The notes under the pieces were generated by a model. The model ran no database searches. It had not been told where the DNA came from and worked only from the letters and a program-made list of their open reading frames with translations. Below are positions 37,842 to 47,260 of a stretch of DNA of 64,000 bases, one piece after another. How positions within the stretch are numbered: position 1 is the first letter of the stretch; every line of letters starts with the position of its first letter. Source of the stretch: Sandaracinaceae bacterium (lineage in GTDB: Bacteria > Myxococcota_A > Polyangia > Polyangiales > Sandaracinaceae); assembly GCA_040218145.1 (NCBI GenBank), contig JAVJQK010000122.1, forward strand, positions 124,001-188,000. Direction: 5' to 3'. The translations under genes and the position numbers were made by a program.

Positions 37842-40800
37842 CTAGATCTCCGGACGCTGGTAGATGGCCGGGAACTCGATTCCGTAGAACCGCTCCAGCT
37901 GGACTACATAGAAGAAGAAGCCCTCGAGGCTGCGAAGCCGCGTGTCGAGACGATCGATCTCGAAGTCGACGTCGCCCGCGGCGGGAAGCTCGTAGCCGAT
38001 GGCGGCGAGCTCCGCCTGCTCGGCGGCCGAGAGGTTGGCCACGTCGTAGGGGGTGCCGCCTTCGTCGCCGCGGAACTTCTGCAGCATCTCGACGATGAAC
38101 GCAGAGTCACGCGCCTCCTTGACCATCGCGAACGCGATGGAGGTCTGCTCGGCGACGCCCTCCTGGGGGTCGACCTGCCACGCGAGGAAGGTCTTGCCGA
38201 ACCGCGTGCTGGTGTGCCGCACGAAGTCGACGCCTTCGACCGAGCCCGGGGACGGCTGGTTGCAGTCTCCCTGGCCTTCCACGCACAGGAACATCTGATT
38301 CTGGAACGTGGTGTCGTAGTAGATCGGGAAGTTCGAGAGGCTGAAGATCGCCGCGTACGACTGCAGGAAGAAGCGCGTGCCACCGTTGAGCACGTCGAGG
38401 TCCTGGTAGGTCACGTCGGTCGGCGGGCGGCACTGCGACGGGTCCACGACGCCTTCGGCGTTGGGGAAGCAGTTGCCTCGGTAGAAGTCCATGTAGACGA
38501 CGCGACCGTCGGGGCAGCGGCGGGACGGCCCGTCGCAGCCTTCGAGCCGCGGCATGTACTCCTCGGGCCGCGCCGCGATCATCCCGGTGAAGATCTGCTG
38601 AATCTCGTTCGGGAAGATGTCGTAGAAGTTGGTCTGGAAGACCACGTCGGCGCCGTAGAAGGGCGACAGGCCGCGGATGGTCATGAGCTGCATCGCGAGG
38701 ATGGCGTCGTAGATCGACCCGATCCGCTCGATGCGCCAGATGCCCGAGAGGCCGGTCTGGTAGACCGAGTTCAGGTAGCGGCCCTCACCGAAGGGCACGA
38801 CGAACTGGGCGTCGGGCTCTGCGTCGAGGCTCGTCAGCTCGTACCGGTCCCAACCCGCGTTGTACGAGTAGGAGCCGATGCTGGGCTGCGCGAGGAGGCG
38901 CGCGAAGAGGTTCATGACGTCGGCGGTGGCGAGGAACTCGTCCTCGAAGCCGAACGGCCCCTCCTGCTCGCGGAACGCCGGGTCCGAGCCGTAGCGGTAG
39001 ATCAGGTTCTGGTAGATCCCGAGGAGCGGGTCGAAGAACCGGATCAGGCGGCCGAAGTAGTTGCCGGTGCTGAAGCGACGGCGGAAGCGGCGGAACGCGC
39101 TGAAGATGTAGTCGCGGTCGTACGCAGCCACCTGGTTGCGGACGATCTCGCGGAAGCTGTCACCCTCGTCGAAGACCGCGCAGCCGGGGAGGCTTCGGGT
39201 GCTCGAGCGGATGTCCTCGCAGTAGAAGTAGTCGACCGGGACGAGGGTCCCGCCGGCGTCCGCGAAGGCGCGCGCGTCGTCGTCGAAGTTCGAGCAGACG
39301 CTGAGCCCGTCGGTGCGTTCCGAGGGTACGCAGCGCTGGGTCAGGCCCGAGTCCGTGTTGGCCGGGAGCAGCTCCGCGGAGCGGGAGCCGGTGGCCGAGT
39401 ACGGGCACTGCGCGTCGCTCTCACACGCCTCGCCGCCCTGGTAGTACTTGACGCCGACGCGCATCGTGTTGACGGGCGTGAGGGCGTCGACCGGGAGCGG
39501 AGGCCGCGCCGTGCCGTCGGCCGCGCGGGTGTTGTCGTAGATGTCGACGACGTCGCCGTAGCCGAAGCTGATGGCCATGAAGTCGTGGTAGCCCGCGCCG
39601 TTGATGCGCTGGTACCAGTTCGGCGTGTAGTCCATCACCGAGCTGTTGGCCCACTGGTCGATGCCGGCGAGCTCGCGGAGGCGGGTGGCCTCCTCGTAGG
39701 CGTCCTCGAACGCCATCTGCTCGTCGGGGTTCAGGCCGACCGTGCCGTCCGTGTCGAAGTCGCTGGGCGACGGGACCGGGAAGCGCTCGTTGATGGTGTA
39801 GTAGCCGTCGAAGTAGTTGCCCGGGTCCGCCGTGCCGCCGAAGTGGTGGCGGAGGCCGAGGCAGTGACCCAGCTCGTGGACCTGCGTGTCGCGGTAGAGG
39901 CGGCGGTTGAGCTCGAACTCCACCCGGACGCGCGACCAGTCGCGGTGCTGGTTGACGAAGAAGAGGACCGAGTCGTCGGTGTAGCTGGTCGGCAGGATCA
40001 TGTTCTGCAGACCCATGCGGAGCTGCTGGTCCTGCATCTCCAGGTAGCGCTCACCGAAGTCGAGGCGGAAGGGCGACATCGCCTCGAGCGCGTCCTCGGT
40101 GGGCAGGTCCGCGGACATGCCCTCGGGGAGCGCGTCGAAGCCGGCCATCGCGAACGCGTCCTGCCCGGAGGCGAGGCGGCGCTCGATGTCGGTGCCCGCG
40201 AGGGTGTGGAGGCGATCGCTGTAGATCGCGGCGCGACCCTCGGGACCCTCGAGGTCCTGAGCGCGGCCCCAGGCGCGGTTCATCACGCCTTCCATGCCCG
40301 CGCGGAACGCCGGGTTGACCGACAGGCCCGCGGTGGCGGCGCGCTGGCGGAAGTCGATGCGGGGCTCCGGGTTGAAGGAGCCAGCGCCGATCGACTCGAG
40401 GTACGCACGGACGTCCTGGCCCGTGTAGTACTCCTGCTCGGTGATGTTGCCGTTGATGAGGTCGTAGGCCTCGAGCGCGCGGGTGCGCTGGGTCTGCATC
40501 GCCGGGCCGCCGATGTTGGCGTCGCCCGTGACCACGCGGCCGGTGAGGGGGTCACCGCGCAGCTGCGCCACGCCGAGGAACGGCGTGCCGGGCTGGTCGA
40601 CGTAGCTGAGGAGCTTGTATCGGACGTCGCCGCGGTTCTGGCAGTCGAGGTTGCCCCACTCCTCCTGGTTGCCCAGGTGGCAGGTGTTCATGCGGAGCAC
40701 GTTGATGCACTCGGAGCCGACCATCGCGGTGTTGAACCACGGGTTGAAGTCGGAGTCGCTGAGGCCGAGGTTGTTGAAGTCGGGCTCGTTCGCCATCGCG

Positions 40801-42266
40801 TCGCCGGTCACGTTGCCTTCGGCGTCGACGGTCGCGACGTAGCAGTCGTAGGCCTCACCCGAGGTGATCCGGCCCGCGGCGTCGGTGGGCGACTCGAAGG
40901 GGTCGTAGCGTCCGGCGCAGGTCGGGTTGAGGACCTCGCCCGTGTCCGGGTGCTCCTGGCAGTAGCAGTAGCCGCCGGGATCGTCGCGCTGGCAGTCGAC
41001 CGGAGCGTACTGCGGGGTCGCCTCGCCCTTAAGGTTCCGCACCATCTGCATGAAGGTGTGGTTCCACTCGCTCGCGACCTCGTAGGTCGACTTGATGAGG
41101 TGCGCGGGCACCTCGCGGCTGGCGTACCAGACGATCTGACGGGTGCCGCGCTCCTCGTACGGGAGGAGGAGGGGACGGCCCGCCTCGTCGCGCATGATGT
41201 TGCCGTCGCCGTCGCGCTGGAACCAGCGGAGCCAGATGTTGTGCCGGTTGGCCGACTGGTTGGTGAAGTCGGTCACGCCGTAGCTGGGGTCACCCGCGTC
41301 GTGCGTGCGGTCGTACGTGGTGCGGTCGAGCGCGAAGTAGCCGGCGCGGTTGAAGCGGTCGTTCGTCCAGCCGACCGCCTCGTACTCGTGGCGGTCGCTC
41401 ACGCGCAGGAAGCTGGTGCGGATGAAGATGCTGACCGTCGCGCACTCGGGAGCGCTCGGGAAGAAGTTCTCGACGTCGTCGCTCCAGCGGCAGAGGAAGC
41501 CGAAGAACGGGATCTGCGCGGGCCGCAGCAGCGCCTGGTTGACGAAGCTGAAGCTGTACATGTCGCCCTGGTCGTAATCCATGGCGTAGTCCTGGTCGTC
41601 CGCGTCGCAGCTCTCGTCGTCGGTGCCCTCGCAGCTCATGAAGTGGAACTGCGGGCGCCACTCGCTCGGGAACCGCGACTCGTCCTGGACGAACATCGGC
41701 GCGGAGTCGGCGCCGACGAAGCCGCCGCCGGCCTCGAAGGTCGGGTTGACCAGGTTCTGCGACCAGTCGACGCGCATGAACTGGCGCTCGTACCAGTGAC
41801 GGTCGGTCGTGTTCTCGACCACCACGTTCTGCTCTTCACCGGTCACCGAGTTGTAGGTGCGGCGAATGTCGAAGTGGCTCTCGATGGCGAACGCCGCGAC
41901 GGGCTGGCCGAGGTAGTCCTCGTCCTCGTCGCCGCGCACCGCGAACGGGTCGGTCGGATCGCCGACCGTCTCGTAGTCGCGGTAGGCGTACAGGAAGTTT
42001 TCGTCGATGACCCAGCGGATCCGCGGGAGGCTGAAGCCGAGGAACCCGCCCGTCGCGTCACCGGCGTTGGCGCCGACGAAGCCCGTGGGGGCGCCCTCGT
42101 ACTCCATGTCGATGATGGTCTGGTGCATGTACCAAGACCCCGTGAACGCGCTCTTCTCGACGACGTTCACGCCGACGCGGTTCACTGGGGGCTGCTCGAT
42201 ACCGCAGCCCACCGCCAGCACGGCGATCGCGCAGAGCAGCGCGAGCATGTTTCCGAGTCGCCTCAT
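37842..42266 (-). CDS. Giant metzincin-like lipoprotein (paralogue B)
   Basis: This is 1474 aa from ATG 42266, chosen for GGAGG eight bases upstream and a signal peptide ending AVGC. The zinc motif HELGHCLGLRH is at 797-807 and the Met-turn SSVMDY near 876. The long N-terminal region (FLYAYRDYE, YLGQPVAAF, VDWSQNL) matches paralogue A. Sequence identity is obvious but moderate, so the duplication is old. Only 8 bp separate its stop from the paralogue A start, so they are in one operon. It probably degrades or processes extracellular proteins, or serves predation. Both zinc sites look intact, so both should be active. Confidence 0.8.
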   Translation of the reverse strand: MRRLGNMLALLCAIAVLAVGCGIEQPPVNRVGVNVVEKSAFTGSWYMHQTIIDMEYEGAPTGFVGANAGDATGGFLGFSLPRIRWVIDENFLYAYRDYETVGDPTDPFAVRGDEDEDYLGQPVAAFAIESHFDIRRTYNSVTGEEQNVVVENTTDRHWYERQFMRVDWSQNLVNPTFEAGGGFVGADSAPMFVQDESRFPSEWRPQFHFMSCEGTDDESCDADDQDYAMDYDQGDMYSFSFVNQALLRPAQIPFFGFLCRWSDDVENFFPSAPECATVSIFIRTSFLRVSDRHEYEAVGWTNDRFNRAGYFALDRTTYDRTHDAGDPSYGVTDFTNQSANRHNIWLRWFQRDGDGNIMRDEAGRPLLLPYEERGTRQIVWYASREVPAHLIKSTYEVASEWNHTFMQMVRNLKGEATPQYAPVDCQRDDPGGYCYCQEHPDTGEVLNPTCAGRYDPFESPTDAAGRITSGEAYDCYVATVDAEGNVTGDAMANEPDFNNLGLSDSDFNPWFNTAMVGSECINVLRMNTCHLGNQEEWGNLDCQNRGDVRYKLLSYVDQPGTPFLGVAQLRGDPLTGRVVTGDANIGGPAMQTQRTRALEAYDLINGNITEQEYYTGQDVRAYLESIGAGSFNPEPRIDFRQRAATAGLSVNPAFRAGMEGVMNRAWGRAQDLEGPEGRAAIYSDRLHTLAGTDIERRLASGQDAFAMAGFDALPEGMSADLPTEDALEAMSPFRLDFGERYLEMQDQQLRMGLQNMILPTSYTDDSVLFFVNQHRDWSRVRVEFELNRRLYRDTQVHELGHCLGLRHHFGGTADPGNYFDGYYTINERFPVPSPSDFDTDGTVGLNPDEQMAFEDAYEEATRLRELAGIDQWANSSVMDYTPNWYQRINGAGYHDFMAISFGYGDVVDIYDNTRAADGTARPPLPVDALTPVNTMRVGVKYYQGGEACESDAQCPYSATGSRSAELLPANTDSGLTQRCVPSERTDGLSVCSNFDDDARAFADAGGTLVPVDYFYCEDIRSSTRSLPGCAVFDEGDSFREIVRNQVAAYDRDYIFSAFRRFRRRFSTGNYFGRLIRFFDPLLGIYQNLIYRYGSDPAFREQEGPFGFEDEFLATADVMNLFARLLAQPSIGSYSYNAGWDRYELTSLDAEPDAQFVVPFGEGRYLNSVYQTGLSGIWRIERIGSIYDAILAMQLMTIRGLSPFYGADVVFQTNFYDIFPNEIQQIFTGMIAARPEEYMPRLEGCDGPSRRCPDGRVVYMDFYRGNCFPNAEGVVDPSQCRPPTDVTYQDLDVLNGGTRFFLQSYAAIFSLSNFPIYYDTTFQNQMFLCVEGQGDCNQPSPGSVEGVDFVRHTSTRFGKTFLAWQVDPQEGVAEQTSIAFAMVKEARDSAFIVEMLQKFRGDEGGTPYDVANLSAAEQAELAAIGYELPAAGDVDFEIDRLDTRLRSLEGFFFYVVQLERFYGIEFPAIYQRPEI

Positions 42267-42366
42267 CGTGGGAGCCTCCAACCGATCCTCTGAAGTCCGA
42301 AGACCAAATCCATCATCCGTCCCGGGAATACGTCCGCGGGCAGAAACCGTCACAAGGTGATGCGAT

Positions 42367-42391
42367 CCCGCACCTCCGCAAGGGAGGCGGG
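42367..42391. other. Hairpin between barrel gene and metzincin operon
   Basis: CCCG plus CCTCC pair with GGAGG plus CGGG around a 5-base loop, with a two-base bulge. No U-rich tract follows on either strand. It may modulate read-through between the barrel gene and the metzincin genes; the call is weak. Confidence 0.3.
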
Positions 42392-42445
42392 ACGCGTCGG
42401 GCATTACGCCGCGGGGGTCGCGGCGGTTCGAGGGGATACGCGCCA

Positions 42446-43936
42446 TCAGAAGCTCCCCCCGGTGCTCGGGCCGGACGCCAGGCCCTGCTGGCGGCGCTGC
42501 CGCTCTTCCGGCGTGAGGTTGTCCTCGGCGCCGACGAACACGTCCGTGTAGAGCGTGTCGAGCCCGATGGTCGCGCCCAGGAAGACCTGGGTGTCGGGCG
42601 TGATGAGCGGGTTCCGGATGCTGCCGTCGGGGTTGTAGGCCGAGGCGAGGAAGCCGGAGTTCTGCACGCCGAGCGAGACGTTGAGCCAGGGCAGGAACTG
42701 GTACGCCACCGAGACGGCGAAGTACGTGAAGTTGCGCCAGTGGGTGCGGCTCTGGTCCGGGACGACGAGGGGGTCACCCTCGGGGCGCGTGGGGATCTGG
42801 TCGCGGCCGATCTCGGCCGGCGCCAGCTCGAAGTTGTACGTGTTGAACAGGAACGCCGACGCGTTGATCGAGAAGCCGCCGAAGGGCGTCATCGTCAGCG
42901 AGACGCCGGCGAGGATGATGTCACGCGCCGCCGTGGCGCTGCCGAGCTGGCCGCAGAAGACGCTGGACGCCTCGGGCGCGCCGCCGCCCGCGGGGGCTTG
43001 CAGCGTGGGTCCGCAGGTGTCGGGCTGCGGGGTGTCGACGAGCGTCACGTTGCTGCCCGCGAACCAGCGGCGGTAGGCGAAGAGGCCGGCGATCGTGAGG
43101 TTGATCTCGGGCACGACGCGCACGATGGTCGTGCCGAGGCCCGTCTGCAGGTAGCGCTGCGCCGCCTGGCTGGCCTTGCTCACCGGGAGGCCGACGCGGG
43201 CCTGGCCGATGAGGATGAAACCCTCCCAGGGGATCATGTGCCGGATCTCGACCACGGGGTCGGCGATCTGCGGGTCGCGGTTGAGCGCGTTCCCGTTGGT
43301 GTCGGTGATCTCGAGGTTGAGCGAGACGTTGGCCCAGAAGAACGTCATGGGCGCGACGTACCAGCGAGGCGAGAGGCTGAAGCTCTGCTGGTAGGTGGGG
43401 TCGTAGCTGAGCTGACCGTCGCGCACGAAGCTGTTGAACGTGGCCTGGTTGGTCCAGGTGAAGAACGAGCTGCGCCAGGGGAGCGGCGCGGGGCCGCTGT
43501 CTTCCTCGGCCTCTTCGGCCTCCTCGGCCGCTTCCTCCGTGGCCTCTTCGGCGCCCTCTTCGGCGCTCTCGTCGACCTCGGGCGCGGCGAGCTGGCTGGA
43601 CGCCTCCTCGCTGGGCTCCGCCGAGGCCTCCTCGCCGAACTCGAGGTTCGGGTCGGTGGTCTCGGTCGCCTCCGGCGCTTCGGCCGCGTCCGCCTCGGGC
43701 GCTTCGACCGCGTCGGCCGCGTCGCTCGGGGCGTCAGCGGCGTCGGTGGCCTCGGCGGCGTCGTCGGTCGTCTCTTCGGCGCCCTCGTCCGCGGTCTCCG
43801 CGGCGTCGGTCGCCTCTTCATTTTCGTCGGGCTGGTTTTCGTCGGTCTGAGCGAATGCGAGCGTGCCCGACGCACTCCAGAGGAGCATCGCCGCGAGGCA
43901 CGCGATCCACTTCACCGCCGTCTTTGCGTTCTTCAC
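42446..43936 (-). CDS. Outer-membrane beta-barrel protein with acidic linker
   Basis: This is a 496-aa protein starting at GTG 43936, with AGGGAG nine bases upstream. The signal peptide ends at LAFAQ. Residues 31 to about 150 are almost only Glu, Ala, Asp and Thr, a low-complexity acidic segment. From about 155 onward there are alternating short beta strands with aromatic girdle residues (FFTWTNQATF, RWYVAPMTFFWANVSLNL, YFAVSVAYQFLPWLNVSLG), as in a transporter-like or transparent-pore barrel. Function is unknown; transport or envelope anchoring of the metzincins is a reasonable guess, because the genes are in the same direction with a 179-bp gap. Confidence 0.75.
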   Translation of the reverse strand: MKNAKTAVKWIACLAAMLLWSASGTLAFAQTDENQPDENEEATDAAETADEGAEETTDDAAEATDAADAPSDAADAVEAPEADAAEAPEATETTDPNLEFGEEASAEPSEEASSQLAAPEVDESAEEGAEEATEEAAEEAEEAEEDSGPAPLPWRSSFFTWTNQATFNSFVRDGQLSYDPTYQQSFSLSPRWYVAPMTFFWANVSLNLEITDTNGNALNRDPQIADPVVEIRHMIPWEGFILIGQARVGLPVSKASQAAQRYLQTGLGTTIVRVVPEINLTIAGLFAYRRWFAGSNVTLVDTPQPDTCGPTLQAPAGGGAPEASSVFCGQLGSATAARDIILAGVSLTMTPFGGFSINASAFLFNTYNFELAPAEIGRDQIPTRPEGDPLVVPDQSRTHWRNFTYFAVSVAYQFLPWLNVSLGVQNSGFLASAYNPDGSIRNPLITPDTQVFLGATIGLDTLYTDVFVGAEDNLTPEERQRRQQGLASGPSTGGSF

Positions 43937-44452
43937 CGAACGTTTCTCCCTGATTCGCGGCGTGACCGGCTCACCAGCCTCACCTCTCCGAGGGCCATCT
44001 GCCCTGCGGCGCCCGCCGTCTTTGGAACCGTGCGCCGACCTGGTGCGTGACCCCGCACACCCCTGAGGGCGGCGAAGTAAGCGCCATCGTCACCGCACTG
44101 TCAACGTCTCGCCCCCTCGGGCCAGCCGCCTGTGCCCCGATCCGGGCACACCGAGGACTTTGGTGCGGCTCTGCCTCAGGCAACGCATGTGCCAGGGATC
44201 GAGGGATCCGCTCAACGCTCCGAAATCAGGACGGAAACGCCATTCGATCCTACAGCGTTCCGATCCACTTCCTCGCGCGACAGCCTGTCACACGGCTCGG
44301 CTCGGGCGAGGCGCCGATCGCATGAAAAGCCTTTTATTCCCGGCTCATGCATCAATCGCGAGAGATCGGCGCCGTAAGAACCTTGACGGCGATGTCGGAG
44401 GACGTAGGTGGGCCGCGAACGTGCGGCGACGCCGATTCGCTCGTGTGACAGC
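43937..44452. other. 516-bp intergenic region upstream of the barrel gene
   Basis: This is the only gap over 300 bp in the window. It holds the sigma-54-like promoter at 44180-44195, oriented toward the barrel gene, with about 235 bp of leader between it and the start. Most of the rest is without recognisable coding pattern; short open frames have no signal peptide, Shine-Dalgarno or family content. Upstream activator sites would be expected between the promoter and 44452, but I cannot identify them. Confidence 0.6.
44180..44195 (-). promoter_or_regulatory. Candidate sigma-54 promoter (-24/-12)
   Basis: On the minus strand the sequence is TGGCAC-N5-TTGC, that is, GG and GC separated by exactly 10 bases, matching the RpoN consensus. 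The orientation is toward the barrel and metzincin genes. No sigma-54 activator gene lies nearby, so the activator would have to act from elsewhere. Confidence 0.6.
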
Positions 44453-44471
44453 TCACACGTTTTCGTGTGAG
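44452..44471. other. Perfect 8-bp hairpin over an M16 gene stop
   Basis: CTCACACG and CGTGTGAG flank TTTT. The stop codon of the M16 gene on the minus strand lies within the stem. There is no U-tract, so it is probably a stabilising or attenuating 3' hairpin. Confidence 0.45.
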
Positions 44472-45775
44472 ACCACGTCGACCTGACGCACGCCGTCGAT
44501 CTGCTGCAGCGACGCGACCAGGGCGTCGTCGGCCGTGGCCAGGAGCGCGATCGACAAGTCGTCGTTCGGGATGCGACGGCTCGTCGCGTCGTTCGCGGCG
44601 GCGCGGGAGACCCCGCCCACGTGACCCCGGAAGCTGGCGAGCCACGAGGGGTCGAGGCCGAAGAGCTCCGTGTCGATCTGCGGGTCGAGGCGCTTCGCGG
44701 CGGTCTCGAGATCGAAGGCGTGGCTCTTCTTCAGGTACTGCTTGGACCGGCGGATCTCGTCCCCGGTCAGGCCGTTGGAGACCCAGTCGTCGAGGAGCTC
44801 CAGCTCCAGCTTCAGGCAGTCCACGGCCTGCTCGGCCCCGGGGTGCGTCCAGAGATAGAAGGCATCCGGCTGCCGGTCGACGCCGACCTTGCTGCTGGCG
44901 CCGTAGCTCCAGCCGCGCTCGCTGCGCACCTCGTGCACGAGCCGGGAGGTGAAGGTGCCGCCGAAGGCGGTGTTGGCGACGAGCAGCGGCCAAAAGTCTG
45001 GATCGCCCATCGCGAGGCCGAGCCCGCCGACGTAGAGCTGGGTCTGCGTGCGCTCCGGCTTGTCGATGACCAGCACGCGCCGCCCCTTCGCGGCCCGCGG
45101 CTTCGGCGCACGCTGCTTCCAGGCCTTCGCTTTCGGGACGCCCGAGAGCGCCGCCTCGAGCGCCGGGCGCACCGCCTCCGCCGTCACGTCCCCGGCCAGC
45201 CCCACGATCAGATTGCCGCTCGCGACGAGCTGGGTGAAGTGCGCCTTCACCTGGGCGAGCTTCAGCTTGGAGACGGTCTCCAGGGTGCCGGACACGGGGC
45301 GGCCATAGAGGTGCTGCCCGAAGATGTGGTGACGGAACGCGCGCGCCGCGAGGGCCCGGTCGTGGTCACGCAGCTGCACGAGCTCCGCCTCGGTCTTGCG
45401 GCGGAGCCGCGCGAAGTCGGCGGCGCGCATGCCGGGCGAGGTCAGCACCCGCCCGAACAGCTCGAGGTAGGGCTCGAGGTTCCGGCGAATGACCGAGCCG
45501 TGCATGCGGATCCACTCGGTCGAGACGCTCATGCCCAGGGTCGCGCCGAGCGCGTCGAGGGTCTCGTCGAAGCGCTCCGCGCTCATGCCGCGCGGGCCTC
45601 GGCGGGCGAGACGCGCGGCCATGCGGGTCAGCCCCTCGCGGCCCTCGGGGTCCGTGATGGCGCCGAGCCGGAAGACGATCTCCACGTCCACCAGCGGCAG
45701 CGCGTGGGAGGGCTCGAGGAAGACCGGGATGCCCGCCTCGGTGACGAAGCGGGGCCCGGGGACGCGCGCGCTCAT
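44453..45775 (-). CDS. M16 family protein, catalytically inactive partner
   Basis: This is a 440-aa M16 fold protein starting at ATG 45775, overlapping the stop of the upstream M16 gene (ATGA). The zinc motif position reads GLTRMAARLARRG instead of HxxEH, so zinc binding and catalysis should be absent. In known bacterial pairs (PqqF/PqqG-like or YmxG-like) one subunit is active and the other shapes the substrate chamber. The coupled translation suggests a 1:1 complex with the active partner. Confidence 0.87.
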   Translation of the reverse strand: MSARVPGPRFVTEAGIPVFLEPSHALPLVDVEIVFRLGAITDPEGREGLTRMAARLARRGPRGMSAERFDETLDALGATLGMSVSTEWIRMHGSVIRRNLEPYLELFGRVLTSPGMRAADFARLRRKTEAELVQLRDHDRALAARAFRHHIFGQHLYGRPVSGTLETVSKLKLAQVKAHFTQLVASGNLIVGLAGDVTAEAVRPALEAALSGVPKAKAWKQRAPKPRAAKGRRVLVIDKPERTQTQLYVGGLGLAMGDPDFWPLLVANTAFGGTFTSRLVHEVRSERGWSYGASSKVGVDRQPDAFYLWTHPGAEQAVDCLKLELELLDDWVSNGLTGDEIRRSKQYLKKSHAFDLETAAKRLDPQIDTELFGLDPSWLASFRGHVGGVSRAAANDATSRRIPNDDLSIALLATADDALVASLQQIDGVRQVDVVSHENV

Positions 45776-47157
45776 GCCGCTCCCTTCGGGCGCACGTGCA
45801 CGATCGAGCGGCGCCCCGGCTTCAGGTACTTCGCCGCGACCCGGCGCACGTCGTCGGCCGACACGCGCCGCAGCTCCTCCAGCCGGACGAAGGTGTGCGC
45901 CGGATCGCCGGTCACCGTCTCCCCGAAGCCGAGCTGCGAGGCCTTGCCGCTGGTGGTCTCGATCTCGCCCAGGAAGAACAGCTCCGTGCGGGCCTTGACC
46001 TTCGACAGCTCCGCCTCGGGCACCGGCTCGGCGACCAGGCGGGCCACCTCCTCGTCGATGACGTCGAGCGCGCGCTCGGCCGCGATCCCCTCGCGCATCG
46101 AGACCCAGAGATCGAAGAGGCCACCGTGCTGGAGGCCGGAGACGCCGCCTCGGAGCTCGGCCACGATCTCCATATCGTCCACCAGCCTCCGGCGGAGCCG
46201 CGCGCTGCGGCCGCCCGTCCAGAGCTCGTCGATGATCTCGAGCACCGCGTGGTCGAAGCTGGCGTGTGGGGCGGCGTGCCACGCGATCGCGAGCTTCTCC
46301 GACGGGGTCGGCCAGCGCATCTCGGCCCGACGCTCACGACGCTGCCGGGTCGAGCGGGGGGCCGGGCGCTCGCTGATGCGCGAGGGCTTCAGCGCGCCGT
46401 ACTTCTCCTGGATGCGGGGCAGCAGGTCGGCCGGGTCGACGTCGCCCACCACGATCACGGTGGCGTTGTTCGGCGCGTACCAGGTGTCATAGAAGCGACG
46501 GCAGTCCTTGACCCGGTAGCCCTCGATGTCGGCCATCCAGCCGATGGTCGGCCAGCCGTGCGGGTGCTCCGCGCCGTAGGCGAGCGCGTGCAGCTTCTCG
46601 TCGGCGGCGCCGTGCACGTCGTCCTCGACCGCCATGCGCCGCTCGTTCGCGACGACCTCTCGCTCGGACTCGACCTGCTCCTCGCGCACGACGAGGTTGG
46701 CCATCCGGTCCGCCTCGAGCTCCACCGCGAGGCCCACCTCTTCCTTGGGCAAGCTCTCGTAGTAATAGGTCCAGTCGATCCAGGTGGCGGCGTTGGTCTC
46801 TCCGCCCGCCGCCTCCATCTTCCGGTCGAACTCGCCCCAGGGCAGGCTCTCGGTCTCGTTGAACATCATGTGCTCGAAGAAGTGGGCGAGGCCGGTCTTG
46901 CCCTCCTCCTCGTAGCGGGAGCCGACGCGATACCAGGTGTGGTAGCTGACCACCGGCGCGGCGTGGTCCTCGAGCAGGAGGACGGTCAGGCCGTTCCCGA
47001 GGCGCCATCGGTCGATGGAGAGCGCCTCCCCGAAGGGCACGCGGCCCTCGTAGGTGATGCGCGCGTGCTTCTTGCGCACGCCCCGGTTGAGCTGAACGGC
47101 GAGCGCCTGTGGCTCGGCGGTTTGGGGGACGATCCTGGCCATGAAGGGGTCGGCCAT
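45772..47157 (-). CDS. M16 family zinc peptidase, active subunit
   Basis: This is 461 aa from ATG 47157; ATG 47142 is also possible, and neither has a strong Shine-Dalgarno. It has the full HFFEH zinc motif (near 100) and the downstream Glu in a SEREVVANERRM segment. It has the two-domain M16 layout. The gene partners the inactive M16 gene with a 4-bp overlap. No signal peptide is visible, which suggests a cytoplasmic processing protease. Confidence 0.88.
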   Translation of the reverse strand: MADPFMARIVPQTAEPQALAVQLNRGVRKKHARITYEGRVPFGEALSIDRWRLGNGLTVLLLEDHAAPVVSYHTWYRVGSRYEEEGKTGLAHFFEHMMFNETESLPWGEFDRKMEAAGGETNAATWIDWTYYYESLPKEEVGLAVELEADRMANLVVREEQVESEREVVANERRMAVEDDVHGAADEKLHALAYGAEHPHGWPTIGWMADIEGYRVKDCRRFYDTWYAPNNATVIVVGDVDPADLLPRIQEKYGALKPSRISERPAPRSTRQRRERRAEMRWPTPSEKLAIAWHAAPHASFDHAVLEIIDELWTGGRSARLRRRLVDDMEIVAELRGGVSGLQHGGLFDLWVSMREGIAAERALDVIDEEVARLVAEPVPEAELSKVKARTELFFLGEIETTSGKASQLGFGETVTGDPAHTFVRLEELRRVSADDVRRVAAKYLKPGRRSIVHVRPKGAA

Positions 47158-47260
47158 CGTGGGGTCTGGGCTCTGGAGGGTCAACCGTCTTCGCGAGCGT
47201 CCGCGGCGGCGCTCCAGCGCGCTTGCTGTGGGGAGCGGCGATTGCTACTTGCCTCCGACC

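Noticed and set aside
38214-42293. 1359-codon open frame opposite the second giant metzincin gene
   Set aside because: Same reasons; composition is typical of an antisense shadow.
42395-42446. A fifth copper-type promoter before the second metzincin gene
   Set aside because: CGTAAT is present on the minus strand but the next CGTC is only 8 bases away instead of 16, and the gene has no link to metals.
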